A stretch of 64,000 nucleotides of DNA from an uncultured Demequina sp. (GTDB lineage Bacteria > Actinomycetota > Actinomycetes > Actinomycetales > Demequinaceae). A program made the position numbers and the translations under genes. Shown here piece by piece: positions 23,618-33,110 of the stretch (positions within the stretch are counted from its first letter, which is position 1; each line of letters starts with the position of its first letter). A model generated the notes under the pieces. The model made no database searches. It was not told where the DNA came from and was given only the letters and a program-made list of their open reading frames with translations. Location: the NCBI GenBank assembly GCA_937925595.1, contig CALALQ010000039.1, positions 1-64,000 on the forward strand, given 5' to 3'.

Positions 23618-26407
23618 GTGGCTGTCATCGACCGGATCATTCGTATCGGCGAGGGGCGGGAGCGCCGGAAGCTTGAGAAGGTGGTGCAGATCACCAACGG
23701 TCTCGAGGACGTCTACCGCGAGTTCACCGACGCCGAGCTGCGCGCGCTCACCGACGAGTTCAAGGAGCGCTACAACGACGGCGAGAGCCTCGACTCGATC
23801 ATGCCCGAGGCGTTTGCCGCCGTGCGTGAAGCCTCCCGCCGCACCATCGGCCTGCGCCACTTCGATGTGCAGATCATGGGTGGAGCCGCCCTGCACTACG
23901 GCAACATCGCGGAGATGAAGACCGGTGAAGGAAAGACCCTCGTCGCGACTCTTCCCGCGTACCTCAACGCGCTCACCGGACGCGGCGTGCACATCGTCAC
24001 GGTCAACGACTATCTCGCCTCGTACCAGTCGGAGCTCATGGGTCGCGTGTTCCGCTTCCTTGGCATGGAGACCGGCTGCATCCTCGTGGGTCAGGATCCC
24101 GCACAGCGCAAGGTGCAGTACGCGGCGGACATCACGTATGGCACGAACAACGAGTTCGGCTTCGACCACCTGCGCGACAACATGGCGATGGAGCCGGAGC
24201 AGCTCGTGCACCGCGACTACCACTACGCGATCGTCGATGAGGTCGACTCGATCCTCATCGATGAGGCACGTACGCCGCTCATCATCTCCGGCCCCGCGTC
24301 CGGCGACAACAACCGCTGGTACGTCGAGTTCGCTCGCCTCGTCAAGGACATGAAGGTCGACGAGGACTACGAGGTCGAGGAGAAGAAGCGCACCGTCGGC
24401 GTGCTCGAGCCCGGCATCGAGAAGGTCGAGAAGGCGCTCGGCATCGAGAACCTCTACGACCCCGCCAACACACCGCTCATCGGCTTCCTCAACAACGCGA
24501 TCAAGGCCAAGGAGCTCTTCAAGCGCGACCGCGACTACGTGGTTCAGGGCGGTGAGGTCGACATCGTCGACGAGCACACCGGCCGTCTGTTGAAGGGCCG
24601 ACGCTACTCGGAGGGCCTCCACCAGGCCATCGAGGCCAAGGAAGGCGTCCCGATCAAGGCTGAGAACCAGACCTACGCCTCGATCACGCTGCAGAACTAC
24701 TTCCGTCTGTACGAAAAGCTCGCGGGCATGACCGGTACCGCCCAGACGGAGGCAGCTGAGCTCAACAGCACGTACGGACTCGGCGTCATCCCGATCCCCA
24801 CGAACAAGCCGATGATCCGCGTGGACCAGCCGGACCTGCTGTACAAGACGGAGGCGGCCAAGTACAACGCGGTCATCGAGGACATCATCGAGCGCAACGC
24901 CAAGGGTCAGCCGATCCTCGTTGGCACGACATCCGTTGAGAAGTCAGAGAAGCTCTCCAAGGAGCTGCGCAAGCGCGGCATTCGCCACAACGTTCTCAAC
25001 GCCAAGCAGCACGCGCAGGAAGCCGCTGTGGTCGCGGAGGCCGGTCGCAAGGGCGCCGTCACAGTCGCCACGAACATGGCCGGTCGAGGCACCGACATCA
25101 TGTTGGGTGGCAACCCCGAGTTCCGCGCGGTGCAGGAGATGCAGGAGCGCGGCCTTGACCCGCACGAGAACCCCGAAGAGTACGAGCGGGTGTGGGACGA
25201 GGTCTTCGCGAAGGCGCAGGCGGACGTCCAGGCGGAGCATGAAGAGGTGCTCGCCGCCGGCGGTCTGTACGTGCTGGGCACGGAGCGACACGAGTCTCGC
25301 CGCATCGACAACCAGCTGCGTGGTCGTTCCGGTCGTCAGGGTGACCCGGGTGAGTCTCGCTTCTACCTGTCGCTCGAGGATGACCTCATGCGCATGTTCC
25401 AGTCGGGACTTGCCGCATCGGTGATGAACTCCTCTGTGCTGCCCGATGACCTGCCGATCGAGTCGAAGACCCTCACGCGCGGTGTGCGCAGTGCTCAGGC
25501 GCAGATCGAGGGTCGCAACCACGAGATCCGCAAGAACATCCTCAAGTACGACGACGTCATGAACGACCAGCGTTCGGTGATCTTCCGTGAGCGCCGTCGC
25601 ATTCTTGACGGCACGGACATGCGTGACCAGGTCGTCGGCTTCGTGAACGACGTCGTGACGTCCTACGTGCGTGCCGCCACCGACGCCGGTGCCGTGGACG
25701 ACTGGGATCTCGAGTCGCTGTGGAAGGACCTGCGCACGATCTACCCCGTGTCCCTCACGATCGAGGAGATCGAGGAGGAGGCCGGCGGCAAGCTCGACCA
25801 GCAGTTCCTCATCCGCGAGCTCACCGCAGACGCTCGCGTTCAGTACGAGGCGGTTGAGGAGCGCATCGGCGCTGACCTCATGCGTCAGGTGGAGCGCCAG
25901 GTGCTGCTCCAGGTGCTGGACTCGAAGTGGCGAGAGCATCTGTACGAGATGGACTATCTCAAGGAGGGCATCGGCCTGCGCGCGATGGGTCAGCGCGACC
26001 CGCTCACGGAGTACCAGCGCGAGGGCTACCAGCTGTTCGAGGCGCTGTCCGACTCCATCAAGGAGCAGTCGGTTCAGGTGCTGTTCCGCGTGGAGAAGCG
26101 ACTGGTGCCCGCCGAGGACGCTCAGGTGCAGGAGGTTGAGGCCCCCGCGGCCGCTGCCCCCGCGCCGCGTGTGCCTGCGGGACGTGCGACCGCTACCGGT
26201 GGTGGCGGCGGCATGACGTCCAACATGAGTGCGCTGACGTACTCGGGTCCGTCGGAGGATGGCTCCGCGAGCACCAAGAAGGCCCCCGCCAAGAAGAAGG
26301 CCCCAGAGGCCGATGGCGGCACCTTCCCCGGCACCCCCAAGAACGCGCAGTGCCCGTGTGGCTCAGGCAAGAAGTACAAGATGTGCCACGGAAAGAACGA
26401 GGCGTAA
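23618..26407 (+). CDS. secA: Preprotein translocase ATPase SecA (SecA1 type)
   Basis: SecA drives export of unfolded preproteins through SecYEG by ATP hydrolysis. The 929-residue protein has the P-loop MKTGEGKT near residue 100, [17 protein letters not shown] near residue 207, the preprotein cross-linking domain ([19 protein letters not shown]), the second motor domain ([24 protein letters not shown]) and a C-terminal zinc-binding [14 protein letters not shown] near residue 911. A strong AAGGAGGAG precedes GTG 23618. Length and tail fit the housekeeping SecA1, not accessory SecA2. Confidence 0.98.
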   Translation: MAVIDRIIRIGEGRERRKLEKVVQITNGLEDVYREFTDAELRALTDEFKERYNDGESLDSIMPEAFAAVREASRRTIGLRHFDVQIMGGAALHYGNIAEMKTGEGKTLVATLPAYLNALTGRGVHIVTVNDYLASYQSELMGRVFRFLGMETGCILVGQDPAQRKVQYAADITYGTNNEFGFDHLRDNMAMEPEQLVHRDYHYAIVDEVDSILIDEARTPLIISGPASGDNNRWYVEFARLVKDMKVDEDYEVEEKKRTVGVLEPGIEKVEKALGIENLYDPANTPLIGFLNNAIKAKELFKRDRDYVVQGGEVDIVDEHTGRLLKGRRYSEGLHQAIEAKEGVPIKAENQTYASITLQNYFRLYEKLAGMTGTAQTEAAELNSTYGLGVIPIPTNKPMIRVDQPDLLYKTEAAKYNAVIEDIIERNAKGQPILVGTTSVEKSEKLSKELRKRGIRHNVLNAKQHAQEAAVVAEAGRKGAVTVATNMAGRGTDIMLGGNPEFRAVQEMQERGLDPHENPEEYERVWDEVFAKAQADVQAEHEEVLAAGGLYVLGTERHESRRIDNQLRGRSGRQGDPGESRFYLSLEDDLMRMFQSGLAASVMNSSVLPDDLPIESKTLTRGVRSAQAQIEGRNHEIRKNILKYDDVMNDQRSVIFRERRRILDGTDMRDQVVGFVNDVVTSYVRAATDAGAVDDWDLESLWKDLRTIYPVSLTIEEIEEEAGGKLDQQFLIRELTADARVQYEAVEERIGADLMRQVERQVLLQVLDSKWREHLYEMDYLKEGIGLRAMGQRDPLTEYQREGYQLFEALSDSIKEQSVQVLFRVEKRLVPAEDAQVQEVEAPAAAAPAPRVPAGRATATGGGGGMTSNMSALTYSGPSEDGSASTKKAPAKKKAPEADGGTFPGTPKNAQCPCGSGKKYKMCHGKNEA

Positions 26408-26420
26408 CCCCCGTTCTGGG

Positions 26421-26834
26421 TCAGACGATCTCCACGACGGTCGCCATCCAGCGGCCGTGGATGTCCTCAAGTCGCATGGCGATCGCCCTGGCGCGTCCGC
26501 CTGCCCTGGCGACGATGCTCACCTCCGCCGCGCGCTGCGAGATGCGGCACACCCGTGCACGCTGAATGTGGGCGACGGCTCCGCGAAGTCCCGCGCGGCG
26601 AGCGAGCGAGTGCTGCTTGGCAAGTGAGTCGCGCACATCGCTCGCAACCCAGCGCGTGAGGGTCTCGATGCCCTCGCCGCCCATGATCACCTCGACCGCG
26701 GTCTTGGCGACCGTGCACGCGAGTGGGGACGGATCGCCGAGCGGCTTGCGTGGGGTGCCGTAGCGGGGGATCGGCTGGCCGGTTCCAGCAACCGGTCGCA
26801 GCCCGGCCGACGCCACGGCCGCTTCCGCGCTCAT
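26421..26834 (-). CDS. Rv3235 family protein
   Basis: The 137-residue protein has the C-terminal pattern of the actinobacterial Rv3235 family, which usually lies next to secA1: RWVASDVRDSLAKQHSLARR and ARVCRISQRAAEVSIVARAG then DIHGRWMATVVEI. It is convergent with secA (13 bases apart) and overlaps the upstream LysM gene by four bases. The function is unknown. Confidence 0.85.
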   Translation of the reverse strand: MSAEAAVASAGLRPVAGTGQPIPRYGTPRKPLGDPSPLACTVAKTAVEVIMGGEGIETLTRWVASDVRDSLAKQHSLARRAGLRGAVAHIQRARVCRISQRAAEVSIVARAGGRARAIAMRLEDIHGRWMATVVEIV

Positions 26835-27610
26835 GCCGCCACCTCCTGGGGGATGGCCAGGCGCTGGCCGGGGTGGATGAGGCTGGGGTTGTCGCCGATC
26901 ACCTCACGATTTGCCTCGTAGATAAGCGGCCAGGTGCTCGCTATCTCTTCGGTGGTGGCGTGCGGGCCCAAGAGGTCCGCGGTGATGCGCCACAGGGATT
27001 CGCCGCGGGAGACGATGTGGACGCCCTCTTGGGCAGGGGGCGGGTTGTGGGGGAGTGCGGGCGCGGAGGACTCCGCGTGGAGCTCAACCACTTGCGGGGT
27101 GACAGGCTCCGCTTTGGGGGCTGTGGGGGCTGCGAGGGCAGCGGGAACGGCCGGCTTTTGAACGGGCGCTGCCGCGGCGGGTGGTGCGCTGGCCGAGACC
27201 TCGACCACAGGAGAAGGCGACGGTGAGGGCTCAGGTGAGACGAGCGTCGGGCTGGGAGAGGGCGGTGCCCAGCCGGGGTAGACCTCGTCGGCGCTCGCGG
27301 GAAGCGCTGAGCCTGCGAGGACAGAGGCGGCGACCGTTCCGGTGACAAGCCGGCGCAGGCCCGCGGGCAGGGCGCGGTGGACGCGGGAGGGGCGCCGCAG
27401 CACGAGCGACTCGATCGTGCCGAGCAGCGTGATCGCCGCGACGGCGAGGCACGCGATCGCGCCCATGAGCGCGATGGCCGCGGTGACGATCGATTCGAGG
27501 CTCGGCGGCGCTGTGGCGTGAGTGGCCCCTGCGCTCGTGAGCAGCCATCCCGTGCTGGCTGCTCCCAGGGCCAGAGCGAGCGCCCGTGGCACATGCGTGT
27601 AGATCGTCAT
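26831..27610 (-). CDS. LysM domain-containing membrane protein
   Basis: The 259-residue protein has three hydrophobic segments in the first 110 residues (ALALALGAASTGWLL, IVTAAIALMGAIACLAVAAI, GTVAASVLAGSALPASA), a Pro/Ser/Ala-rich linker of about 80 residues, and a C-terminal LysM domain (HIVSRGESLWRITADLLG ... NPSLIHPGQRLAIP) that should bind peptidoglycan outside the membrane. It is the first gene of a two-gene operon with the Rv3235-like gene. Confidence 0.85.
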   Translation of the reverse strand: MTIYTHVPRALALALGAASTGWLLTSAGATHATAPPSLESIVTAAIALMGAIACLAVAAITLLGTIESLVLRRPSRVHRALPAGLRRLVTGTVAASVLAGSALPASADEVYPGWAPPSPSPTLVSPEPSPSPSPVVEVSASAPPAAAAPVQKPAVPAALAAPTAPKAEPVTPQVVELHAESSAPALPHNPPPAQEGVHIVSRGESLWRITADLLGPHATTEEIASTWPLIYEANREVIGDNPSLIHPGQRLAIPQEVAA

Positions 27611-27732
27611 TGTCGTACCCCTTAACTAGCGTTTGACGCAGTTTGATGAAGGTAGGTCTACATGAATGTGGATTGCTTGTCTAGGGATACGACCCCCGGC
27701 TGTGGATTGACGGGTGCCGCTACGGTGGGCGC

Positions 27733-28233
27733 ATGCGCTGGTCAAAACTGTTCGATGATCTCGAGGCTCAGCTGATGCACGCCGAGCGCGAGGCCTTCGA
27801 GGATGAGGTGCGCGAACGGGCCACGGCGGAGCGCGCGGCGATCAGTCTGGGATCGGTGCTTGCCGCGAGCGAAGGGGCGCGCGTGCGCGTGACGCTCGCT
27901 GGCGGGGAGCGGCTTGAGGGCGTGGTGCGTGACGCTGCCGCCCAGTGGATCCTTGTGGGCGAGGGAGCGCGAGAATGGCTCATCCCAGCGGGCGCAATCA
28001 CGGCGCTCGACGGCGTGGAGCCGGGAGCGGGGGAGCCGGGACTGGTCGCAAGCCGCTTGACGCTCGGCCACGCGCTCAGGGCGCTCGCGGAGGATCACAC
28101 CGCGGTGGTGGTGGCGACGCGCGGTTCCAATGCGCGCGGGCGCATCACGGCGGTGGGTGCCGACTACCTGGTGGTGGAAGGAACTGTGGTGCCGTTCGCC
28201 GCGATCCTCACGGTGGCGCCGGCCCCGGCTTAG
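27733..28233 (+). CDS. Conserved hypothetical protein
   Basis: The 166-residue product starts MRWSKLFDDLEAQL with an acidic helical N-terminus, then two similar beta-rich segments (RVRVTLAGGERLEGVVRDAAAQ and VVVATRGSNARGRITAVGAD) that look like SH3- or Sm-like strands. No signal peptide or membrane segment is present. It is convergent with the HTH gene, overlapping by four bases. I do not recognise the function; conserved position next to the HTH/SAF genes is typical of actinobacteria. Confidence 0.7.
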   Translation: MRWSKLFDDLEAQLMHAEREAFEDEVRERATAERAAISLGSVLAASEGARVRVTLAGGERLEGVVRDAAAQWILVGEGAREWLIPAGAITALDGVEPGAGEPGLVASRLTLGHALRALAEDHTAVVVATRGSNARGRITAVGADYLVVEGTVVPFAAILTVAPAPA

Positions 28234-28448
28234 GACTGGTTCTTGTCCTCGATGGCGAAGCGCTCGCGCGTCGCCGCGTACTGGCGCTGGATGTAGGCCT
28301 CGACCTCGCTCGCCTCGATCCGCCACTGATTGCGGCCGCCGATCTGAATGGCCGGGAGGTCGCCGGAGCGCACCAGGGCATATGCCTGGACCTGCGAGAT
28401 GTTGAGCAGTTCCTGGACATCGGCGAGGGTGAGGAACCGTTGGGCCAT
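28230..28448 (-). CDS. Helix-turn-helix (MerR/excisionase-like) DNA-binding protein
   Basis: The 72-residue protein is a single HTH_17-type domain: LTLADVQELLNISQVQAYALV, then RSGDLPAIQIGGRNQWRIEA and SEVEAYIQ. The layout is shared by excisionases and BldC-like regulators. No integrase or mobile element lies nearby, so a chromosomal regulator is more likely than an excisionase. It is divergent from the SAF-domain gene, with about 100 bases between. Confidence 0.85.
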   Translation of the reverse strand: MAQRFLTLADVQELLNISQVQAYALVRSGDLPAIQIGGRNQWRIEASEVEAYIQRQYAATRERFAIEDKNQS

Positions 28449-28552
28449 GCGGTCATTCTGACACGGCCCGCGCCGCGCTTGCCCTTATCCACAAGGGGTG
28501 GCGTCGTCGTGACGTTCACGGCATTATGGGCGGCACGACGAAGGGGGAGCCC

Positions 28553-29170
28553 ATGTCGAGCAGGTCCGACTCTGTCGCTGGGCGGATGCGCCGGCCGTCG
28601 TGGCGCGATCCACGGCTGCTCATAGGCCTCGCGCTCATCGCCGTAGCCGTGGTCGCCGTGGCGATGATCGTGCAGCGCGCGGACACCACCGAGCCGTTCT
28701 ACGCCGCCGCGCGCGACCTCGCGCCGGGGACCGTGCTCAGCGAGCGGGATCTCGTGGTCGCCAAGGTGCGGGTGAGCGGTGGCGAATACGTTCGCAGCGC
28801 CGACGCCGTGGTGGGCAAGGTGCTCGACCGCACCGTTGGCGAGGGGGAGCTGGTTCCCGCGTCCGCCCTGGTGGCGCCCGACGCCTTTGATTCGCGGTCC
28901 ATTGCCGTGGTCAGCGCGATGCCGCTCGCAGACGGCGTGGGAGTGGGCTCGCGAGTGGATGTGTGGGTCACGGTGCAGACGGACTCGGGACCGCAGTCTC
29001 GCCTCGTGGGCGCGGACCTGGCCGTGACTGATGTTCGAGAGGCCAAGTCGGCGCTGGGGTCCAGCGGCGGCCAGACCGTGTATATCGCGGTGCCCACCTC
29101 GGAGGTCGCGGCGGTGCTCAACGCGGTCTCCTCGGGTGGCGACGTCGCGATCGTGGCGGCGGGAACATGA
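28553..29170 (+). CDS. SAF domain-containing membrane-anchored protein (CpaB/RcpC-like)
   Basis: The 205-residue protein has one N-terminal membrane segment (LLIGLALIAVAVVAVAMIV, residues about 22-40) and a SAF domain (YAAARDLAPGTVLSERDLVV, VGEGELVPASALV). SAF domains occur in the Flp-pilus assembly protein CpaB, but no Flp/Tad pilin or secretion genes are adjacent. ATG 28553 is chosen over ATG 28526 because AGGGGGAG lies just upstream. It overlaps the following ParA-like gene by ATGA. Confidence 0.8.
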   Translation: MSSRSDSVAGRMRRPSWRDPRLLIGLALIAVAVVAVAMIVQRADTTEPFYAAARDLAPGTVLSERDLVVAKVRVSGGEYVRSADAVVGKVLDRTVGEGELVPASALVAPDAFDSRSIAVVSAMPLADGVGVGSRVDVWVTVQTDSGPQSRLVGADLAVTDVREAKSALGSSGGQTVYIAVPTSEVAAVLNAVSSGGDVAIVAAGT

Positions 29171-30375
29171 CGGGCGTCGTGCTTGCGGTGTCCTCAAGCG
29201 CGGAGGACGCCATCGCCGCGGCCGTCGCCGCCCATCCTGAGCTCACGCTGGTCCGACGCTGTGCCGACCTGGCGGAGGGCCTTGCCGCGGCGTCGGCTGG
29301 GGTGGCGCGCGTGGCGGTGGTATCGCCGCAGCGGCACCTGGATCGCGTGACCCTTGGCGAGTTCGCGCATATGCGCGTGCGGGTCATTGGCGTAGCGGCC
29401 GACGACGACGAGGCCCGCGTTCTCACGGCGTTGGGAGTGCCCGTGGTGGCCGCTGGCGATCCGTTGGCGGTCGCGGATGCGGCGGCAACGGCTCCCGCGG
29501 CGGTCGCGCCGGAGCCGGAGCCGGAGCCACCCATCGCGAGTGGGAGCGTGGTGGCGGCGTGGGGTCCCACGGGAGCGCCGGGGCGAACGTCGGTCGCCGT
29601 GAATCTTGCAGCGTGGCTCGCGCGGCGGGTGCCGACGCTGCTCGTTGACCTCGACACCTACGGGGCAGCAGTGGCGCAGACCCTTGCGCTCACCGATGAC
29701 ACCCCTGGTATTGCGGCTGTTGCGCGAGCTGGTGCGCAGGGAGAGGCGGATGCCGCGACGGTGCGGCGGCATGCGCGTGTGATTGAGAAGAACTTCGCTG
29801 TGCTGACCGGACTGCCACGGCCGGGTCGATGGGCGGAGATCGCTCCCGCGGCGCTCGATGCGGCCTGGCCTGCGATGCGAGCGGCAGCAGAGATCACGGT
29901 GGTCGACTGCGGCTTCGGGCTGCCAACTGATGGCTCGAACCGCCGCGACGGGGCGACGCTCTCTGCACTCGCGGAGGCCGACCTCATCCTTGCCGTGGGC
30001 AGCGCGGAGCCGGTAGCGATGCAGCGGTTTGTCGATGGCCTCGCCGATCTTGGAGATGTGGTGCCGGACGCGCGCGAGAAACTCATCGTCGCGGTCAACA
30101 GGGTGCGCCGATCCGTCGCCGGAGCCAATCCTGAGCGCCAGGTGGCCGATGCGCTCGCCCGGTACGCGGGCGTCGGCGAGGCATGGATGATCCCGTGGGA
30201 TCCGCGCACTGCCGACCACGCCGCGCTGCACGGGGTGACCTGGCTCGAAGCCGCCGCGAGGGGGCCCGCCAGCCACGCCGTCGGGCGATTGGCCGATGCT
30301 GTGGTGGAGCGGCTCGCGGACCTTGGCGACACTCCGGCGCGATCAAGCGAGCGCGAGGCGGCGCTGACAGACTGA
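29167..30375 (+). CDS. ParA/MinD-like (CpaE-like) ATPase-fold protein
   Basis: The 402-residue protein has an N-terminal receiver-like domain (residues about 1-105), an acidic linker (EPEPEPPIAS), and a ParA/MinD-type domain. The nucleotide loop reads AWGPTGAPGRTSVAVNLA, with Arg where the P-loop lysine is expected and no lysine at the deviant signature position, so ATP hydrolysis may be lost or altered. LLVDLDTYGA and ITVVDCGFGLP follow. The pairing with a SAF protein resembles CpaB-CpaE without other Tad genes. A CCGACGCTG core word lies at 29263. Confidence 0.8.
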   Translation: MTGVVLAVSSSAEDAIAAAVAAHPELTLVRRCADLAEGLAAASAGVARVAVVSPQRHLDRVTLGEFAHMRVRVIGVAADDDEARVLTALGVPVVAAGDPLAVADAAATAPAAVAPEPEPEPPIASGSVVAAWGPTGAPGRTSVAVNLAAWLARRVPTLLVDLDTYGAAVAQTLALTDDTPGIAAVARAGAQGEADAATVRRHARVIEKNFAVLTGLPRPGRWAEIAPAALDAAWPAMRAAAEITVVDCGFGLPTDGSNRRDGATLSALAEADLILAVGSAEPVAMQRFVDGLADLGDVVPDAREKLIVAVNRVRRSVAGANPERQVADALARYAGVGEAWMIPWDPRTADHAALHGVTWLEAAARGPASHAVGRLADAVVERLADLGDTPARSSEREAALTD

Positions 30376-30379
30376 AGGC

Positions 30380-30817
30380 ATGCGCGTATTTGTGCCCGGC
30401 TCGGTGGATGAGATCAAGCATTACTCCTCGGGGCAGTGGGAGCCGGATCGCGGCTATGCGGTGACGGAGCGGCTGATGGAGATCAGCGCGTATGACGACC
30501 CGGACGAGCTCGCGGAGCAGGCTCGCGACGCCGCCGCTGAGGACTCGATCGTGGTGCTGGGATCGCGACTGCGGCTCGTCGTCGCGATCGATGTGTCGCG
30601 GGCGGATGCGGTGCCGGTGCCGGACGTGCACCCCGCGGCCGTCACGGTGTCGGGCCGGGGGATGCCGGACTCGATCGCGTGCTTCTTCCTCGACGAGCCG
30701 GACGCGGAGGCCGATGCTCGCGCCGCCGCCGGGGGCGATGATGAGGCGCTCGAGAGGCTCGAGGAGCGGGACCTGCTGTGGTACGACGTCAGCGAGGTTG
30801 AGCAGCTGCCGCTCTAG
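30380..30817 (+). CDS. DUF6912-like conserved actinobacterial protein
   Basis: The 145-residue protein starts MRVFVPGSVDEIK and is acidic with IVVLGSRLRLVVAIDVSRAD, and a charged C-terminus (ERLEERDLLWYDVSEVEQL). It matches what I know of DUF6912, an actinobacterial family of unknown function, but the assignment is from memory. It lies four bases after the ParA-like gene and overlaps the convergent hisN end by four bases. Confidence 0.7.
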   Translation: MRVFVPGSVDEIKHYSSGQWEPDRGYAVTERLMEISAYDDPDELAEQARDAAAEDSIVVLGSRLRLVVAIDVSRADAVPVPDVHPAAVTVSGRGMPDSIACFFLDEPDAEADARAAAGGDDEALERLEERDLLWYDVSEVEQLPL

Positions 30818-31614
30818 ATGTCCGCCGTCCCGATGATCCCCAAGACCGCCTGGTGGATGAGGCCGTTGGTGGCCACAGCGTCGGCCCCAAAGGGACCGGG
30901 GATGCCGGCGAGCGATGTGAAGGTGCCGCCAGCCTCCTCGATGATGGGGACAAGGGCGGCCATGTCGTAGAGCGCGAGCTCGGGTTCGGTGGCGATGTCG
31001 ACGATGCCTTCCGCGACCATCATGTAGCTGAGGAAGTCGCCAAAAGCCCTCGTGCGCCACACGCGGCGGGTGAGCTCCAGGAAGTCGGGGAGCAGGCCGC
31101 GATCCTCCCAGCCGTCGAGGCTTGAGTAGGAGAGCATCGCGTCGTCGAGGTGCGCGCGCGTCGAGACGCGCATGCGTTCTGCGCGACGGAAGGTGGTGCC
31201 CTTCCAGGCGCCGTCGCCCTTCGTGGCGAACCAGCGTCGGCCCAGGGCAGGGGCGCTCGCGACGCCTACGACGGGCTTGCGGTCATCGTAGAGCGCGATG
31301 AGCGTGGCCCACACGGGGATGTCGCGCACATAGTTCTTGGTGCCGTCCACCGGGTCGATGATCCACTGCCGCGCCGAGCCGCCCTTGGGCCCGAACTCCT
31401 CGCCATAGATCGCGTCCTCGCGCCGCTCGCGCTCGAGGATTTTGCGCACCATCTCCTCGGCGCCGCGATCTACGGCGGTGACGGGGGTCTCGTCCGCCTT
31501 GAGCTGGACCTCGAGCAGTTCCGTGGCGAAGTTCGCGAGGGTGAACTTGTCCACCTCGTCCGCGATGCGCATGGCGAGTTTGAGGTCGTCCGCATAGGGC
31601 CCGGTTGGCTGCAT
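30814..31614 (-). CDS. hisN: Histidinol-phosphatase, inositol monophosphatase family
   Basis: The 266-residue protein has the metal-binding motifs of the FIG superfamily: GEEFG, WIIDPVDGTKNYVRDIPVWA near residue 85, and a C-terminal LYDMAALVPIIEEAGG. Among these phosphatases the actinobacterial histidinol-phosphatase HisN, which makes histidinol in histidine synthesis, fits the DGTKNYVRDIPVW pattern best; a general inositol-phosphatase cannot be excluded. An exact inverted copy of the recurrent word lies at 30873-30884. Confidence 0.85.
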   Translation of the reverse strand: MQPTGPYADDLKLAMRIADEVDKFTLANFATELLEVQLKADETPVTAVDRGAEEMVRKILERERREDAIYGEEFGPKGGSARQWIIDPVDGTKNYVRDIPVWATLIALYDDRKPVVGVASAPALGRRWFATKGDGAWKGTTFRRAERMRVSTRAHLDDAMLSYSSLDGWEDRGLLPDFLELTRRVWRTRAFGDFLSYMMVAEGIVDIATEPELALYDMAALVPIIEEAGGTFTSLAGIPGPFGADAVATNGLIHQAVLGIIGTADI

Positions 31615-31638
31615 GCTTCCAGGGTAGTGGGGGCGTGG

Positions 31639-31650
31639 CCGACGCTGGGG
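31639..31650 (+). repeat. CCGACGCTGGGG word between divergent genes
   Basis: The word lies 24 bases upstream of the hisN start and 138 bases before the DUF222-HNH gene. The rest of this 174-base gap is comparatively AT-rich near 31695-31730 and probably holds the promoter of the downstream gene. Confidence 0.6.
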
Positions 31651-31788
31651 TTGGGTGAGCGCGGCACGTGCCGTCCACAGGCGAGGCGCTTAGGCGAATT
31701 ATCCACATTTGGATACGGTGTGGTAACGGTTGGCGGAGCGTGGGAAATCTCGGGGTTCTTTGTCAGACCCCCTCTGTTGACTGGTCCC

Positions 31789-33069
31789 ATGACCTTCTCG
31801 CTCGCCGACCTCGACGCCATCGCCGCCGCGCTGCGCGAGTTCGCGGACGCCGACCTCACCGGCCTCCCGCGCGACGAGCTCCTGCGCCTCCAGCGCCTAG
31901 CCGCCGACGGCCGTCGCGCCTGGGACGTCGCCCTCGCCACCATCGCCGGGGAGATTGCCCGACGCTCGCGCGCCGAAGACGGTCCCAGCGGCCTTGCGCG
32001 GCAGCAGGGATTCGCGTCGCCTGAGCAGCTGGTCGCAAGCATGATCGGTGCCCCCGTGAGCGACGGCCGCCGCCTCGTCGCCGCCGGTCGCACCCTCCAG
32101 CCCGACGCTGCCACGCCCAAGCGCGAGCGTCACCCCTTCGTCGCGCAGGCTTTGAGGGACGGCGCAATCACCGTTGCGATGGCCGAGTTGATCACGAGCA
32201 CGGTTGAAGCCCTTGAAGGGGATACATCCGAGCTTGAGGCGACCCTGGTGCAGATAGCGCGCACTCATGACTTTGGCCGGCTCCGCCTTGCGTGCCGCAC
32301 CTATGGCGCCCGGCACGATGCCGTGCAACTGCAGGAGCGCGAGAAGAAGCAGCACGAAGAGCGCTTCATCGAGGTCACTGAGGACATCGACGGCACGATC
32401 CGCTTCCGCGGCAACCTGGGGCCGGTGGGCGGCATCGCGCTGCGCACCTTCCTCGACGCCCAAGTGAAGGCCGCGTTCCAAGCTCGGCGCGAGGGCCCGG
32501 ACGATAACCGCACCGCGGGTCAGATCCGCGCCGACGCCCTGGCGGCACTGGCGATGCACGGCCTGGACTGCGAGACCCCAGGCTCGGGGGTCAAGGCCAC
32601 GATCATCGTCAGGATTGATCGCGACGACCTCGAGCGTGATGTGGGCATAGCGACCTGTGACGCGGTGGGCACGCCCATCTCGCTGGACCTGCTGCGGCAG
32701 GTGGCGGTCGACGCCTCGGTTCTGCCGATGGTCATGGACGGCAATTCCGTGGTGCTCGATCAGGGCCGAGAGCAGCGCCTCTACAGCTGGCAGCAGCGCA
32801 TGGCCCTCGCCCAGCGAGACGGAGGCTGCGTGAAGTGCCACGCGCCCATCTCGCACTGCATCACCCACCACATCCAGTGGTGGTCAAAGGACGGCACCAC
32901 GGACCTGCGAAACGGGGTCCTGCTCTGTCCCAGGTGTCATACCCAGGTGCACTACGACAAGTGGGAGATAGAAGTCGACGAGGAGAACCGAGTGTGGCTC
33001 GTTCCGCCCGCCCACGTTGACCCCGGGCGACAACGAATACTCGGCGGCCTCGCAGCCCTCACCGTCTAG
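31789..33069 (+). CDS. DUF222 and HNH endonuclease-domain protein (13E12 family)
   Basis: From ATG 31789 (MTFSLADLDAIAAALREF) the product has 426 residues. An N-terminal helical DUF222 region covers most of it, and the C-terminus has an HNH domain: CVKCHAPISHCITHHIQWWS, then NGVLLCPRCHTQVHYDKWEI, with two CxxC pairs for a structural metal and the His-His catalytic core. These genes are repeated many times in actinobacterial genomes (13E12 family in mycobacteria) and their role is unknown. An earlier in-frame start would add unrelated residues. Confidence 0.9.
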   Translation: MTFSLADLDAIAAALREFADADLTGLPRDELLRLQRLAADGRRAWDVALATIAGEIARRSRAEDGPSGLARQQGFASPEQLVASMIGAPVSDGRRLVAAGRTLQPDAATPKRERHPFVAQALRDGAITVAMAELITSTVEALEGDTSELEATLVQIARTHDFGRLRLACRTYGARHDAVQLQEREKKQHEERFIEVTEDIDGTIRFRGNLGPVGGIALRTFLDAQVKAAFQARREGPDDNRTAGQIRADALAALAMHGLDCETPGSGVKATIIVRIDRDDLERDVGIATCDAVGTPISLDLLRQVAVDASVLPMVMDGNSVVLDQGREQRLYSWQQRMALAQRDGGCVKCHAPISHCITHHIQWWSKDGTTDLRNGVLLCPRCHTQVHYDKWEIEVDEENRVWLVPPAHVDPGRQRILGGLAALTV

Positions 33070-33110
33070 ACGGGAGAGGGCCAAGAGGTGTGTCCGGGCG
33101 CGGGGAGTTC

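Noticed and set aside
28230..28448. HTH gene as a phage excisionase
   Set aside because: There is no integrase or other phage gene nearby and the neighbours are conserved chromosomal genes.
31789..33069. HNH gene as a homing endonuclease or intein
   Set aside because: The DUF222 domain and absence of splicing motifs or an interrupted host gene fit the common 13E12-type family.
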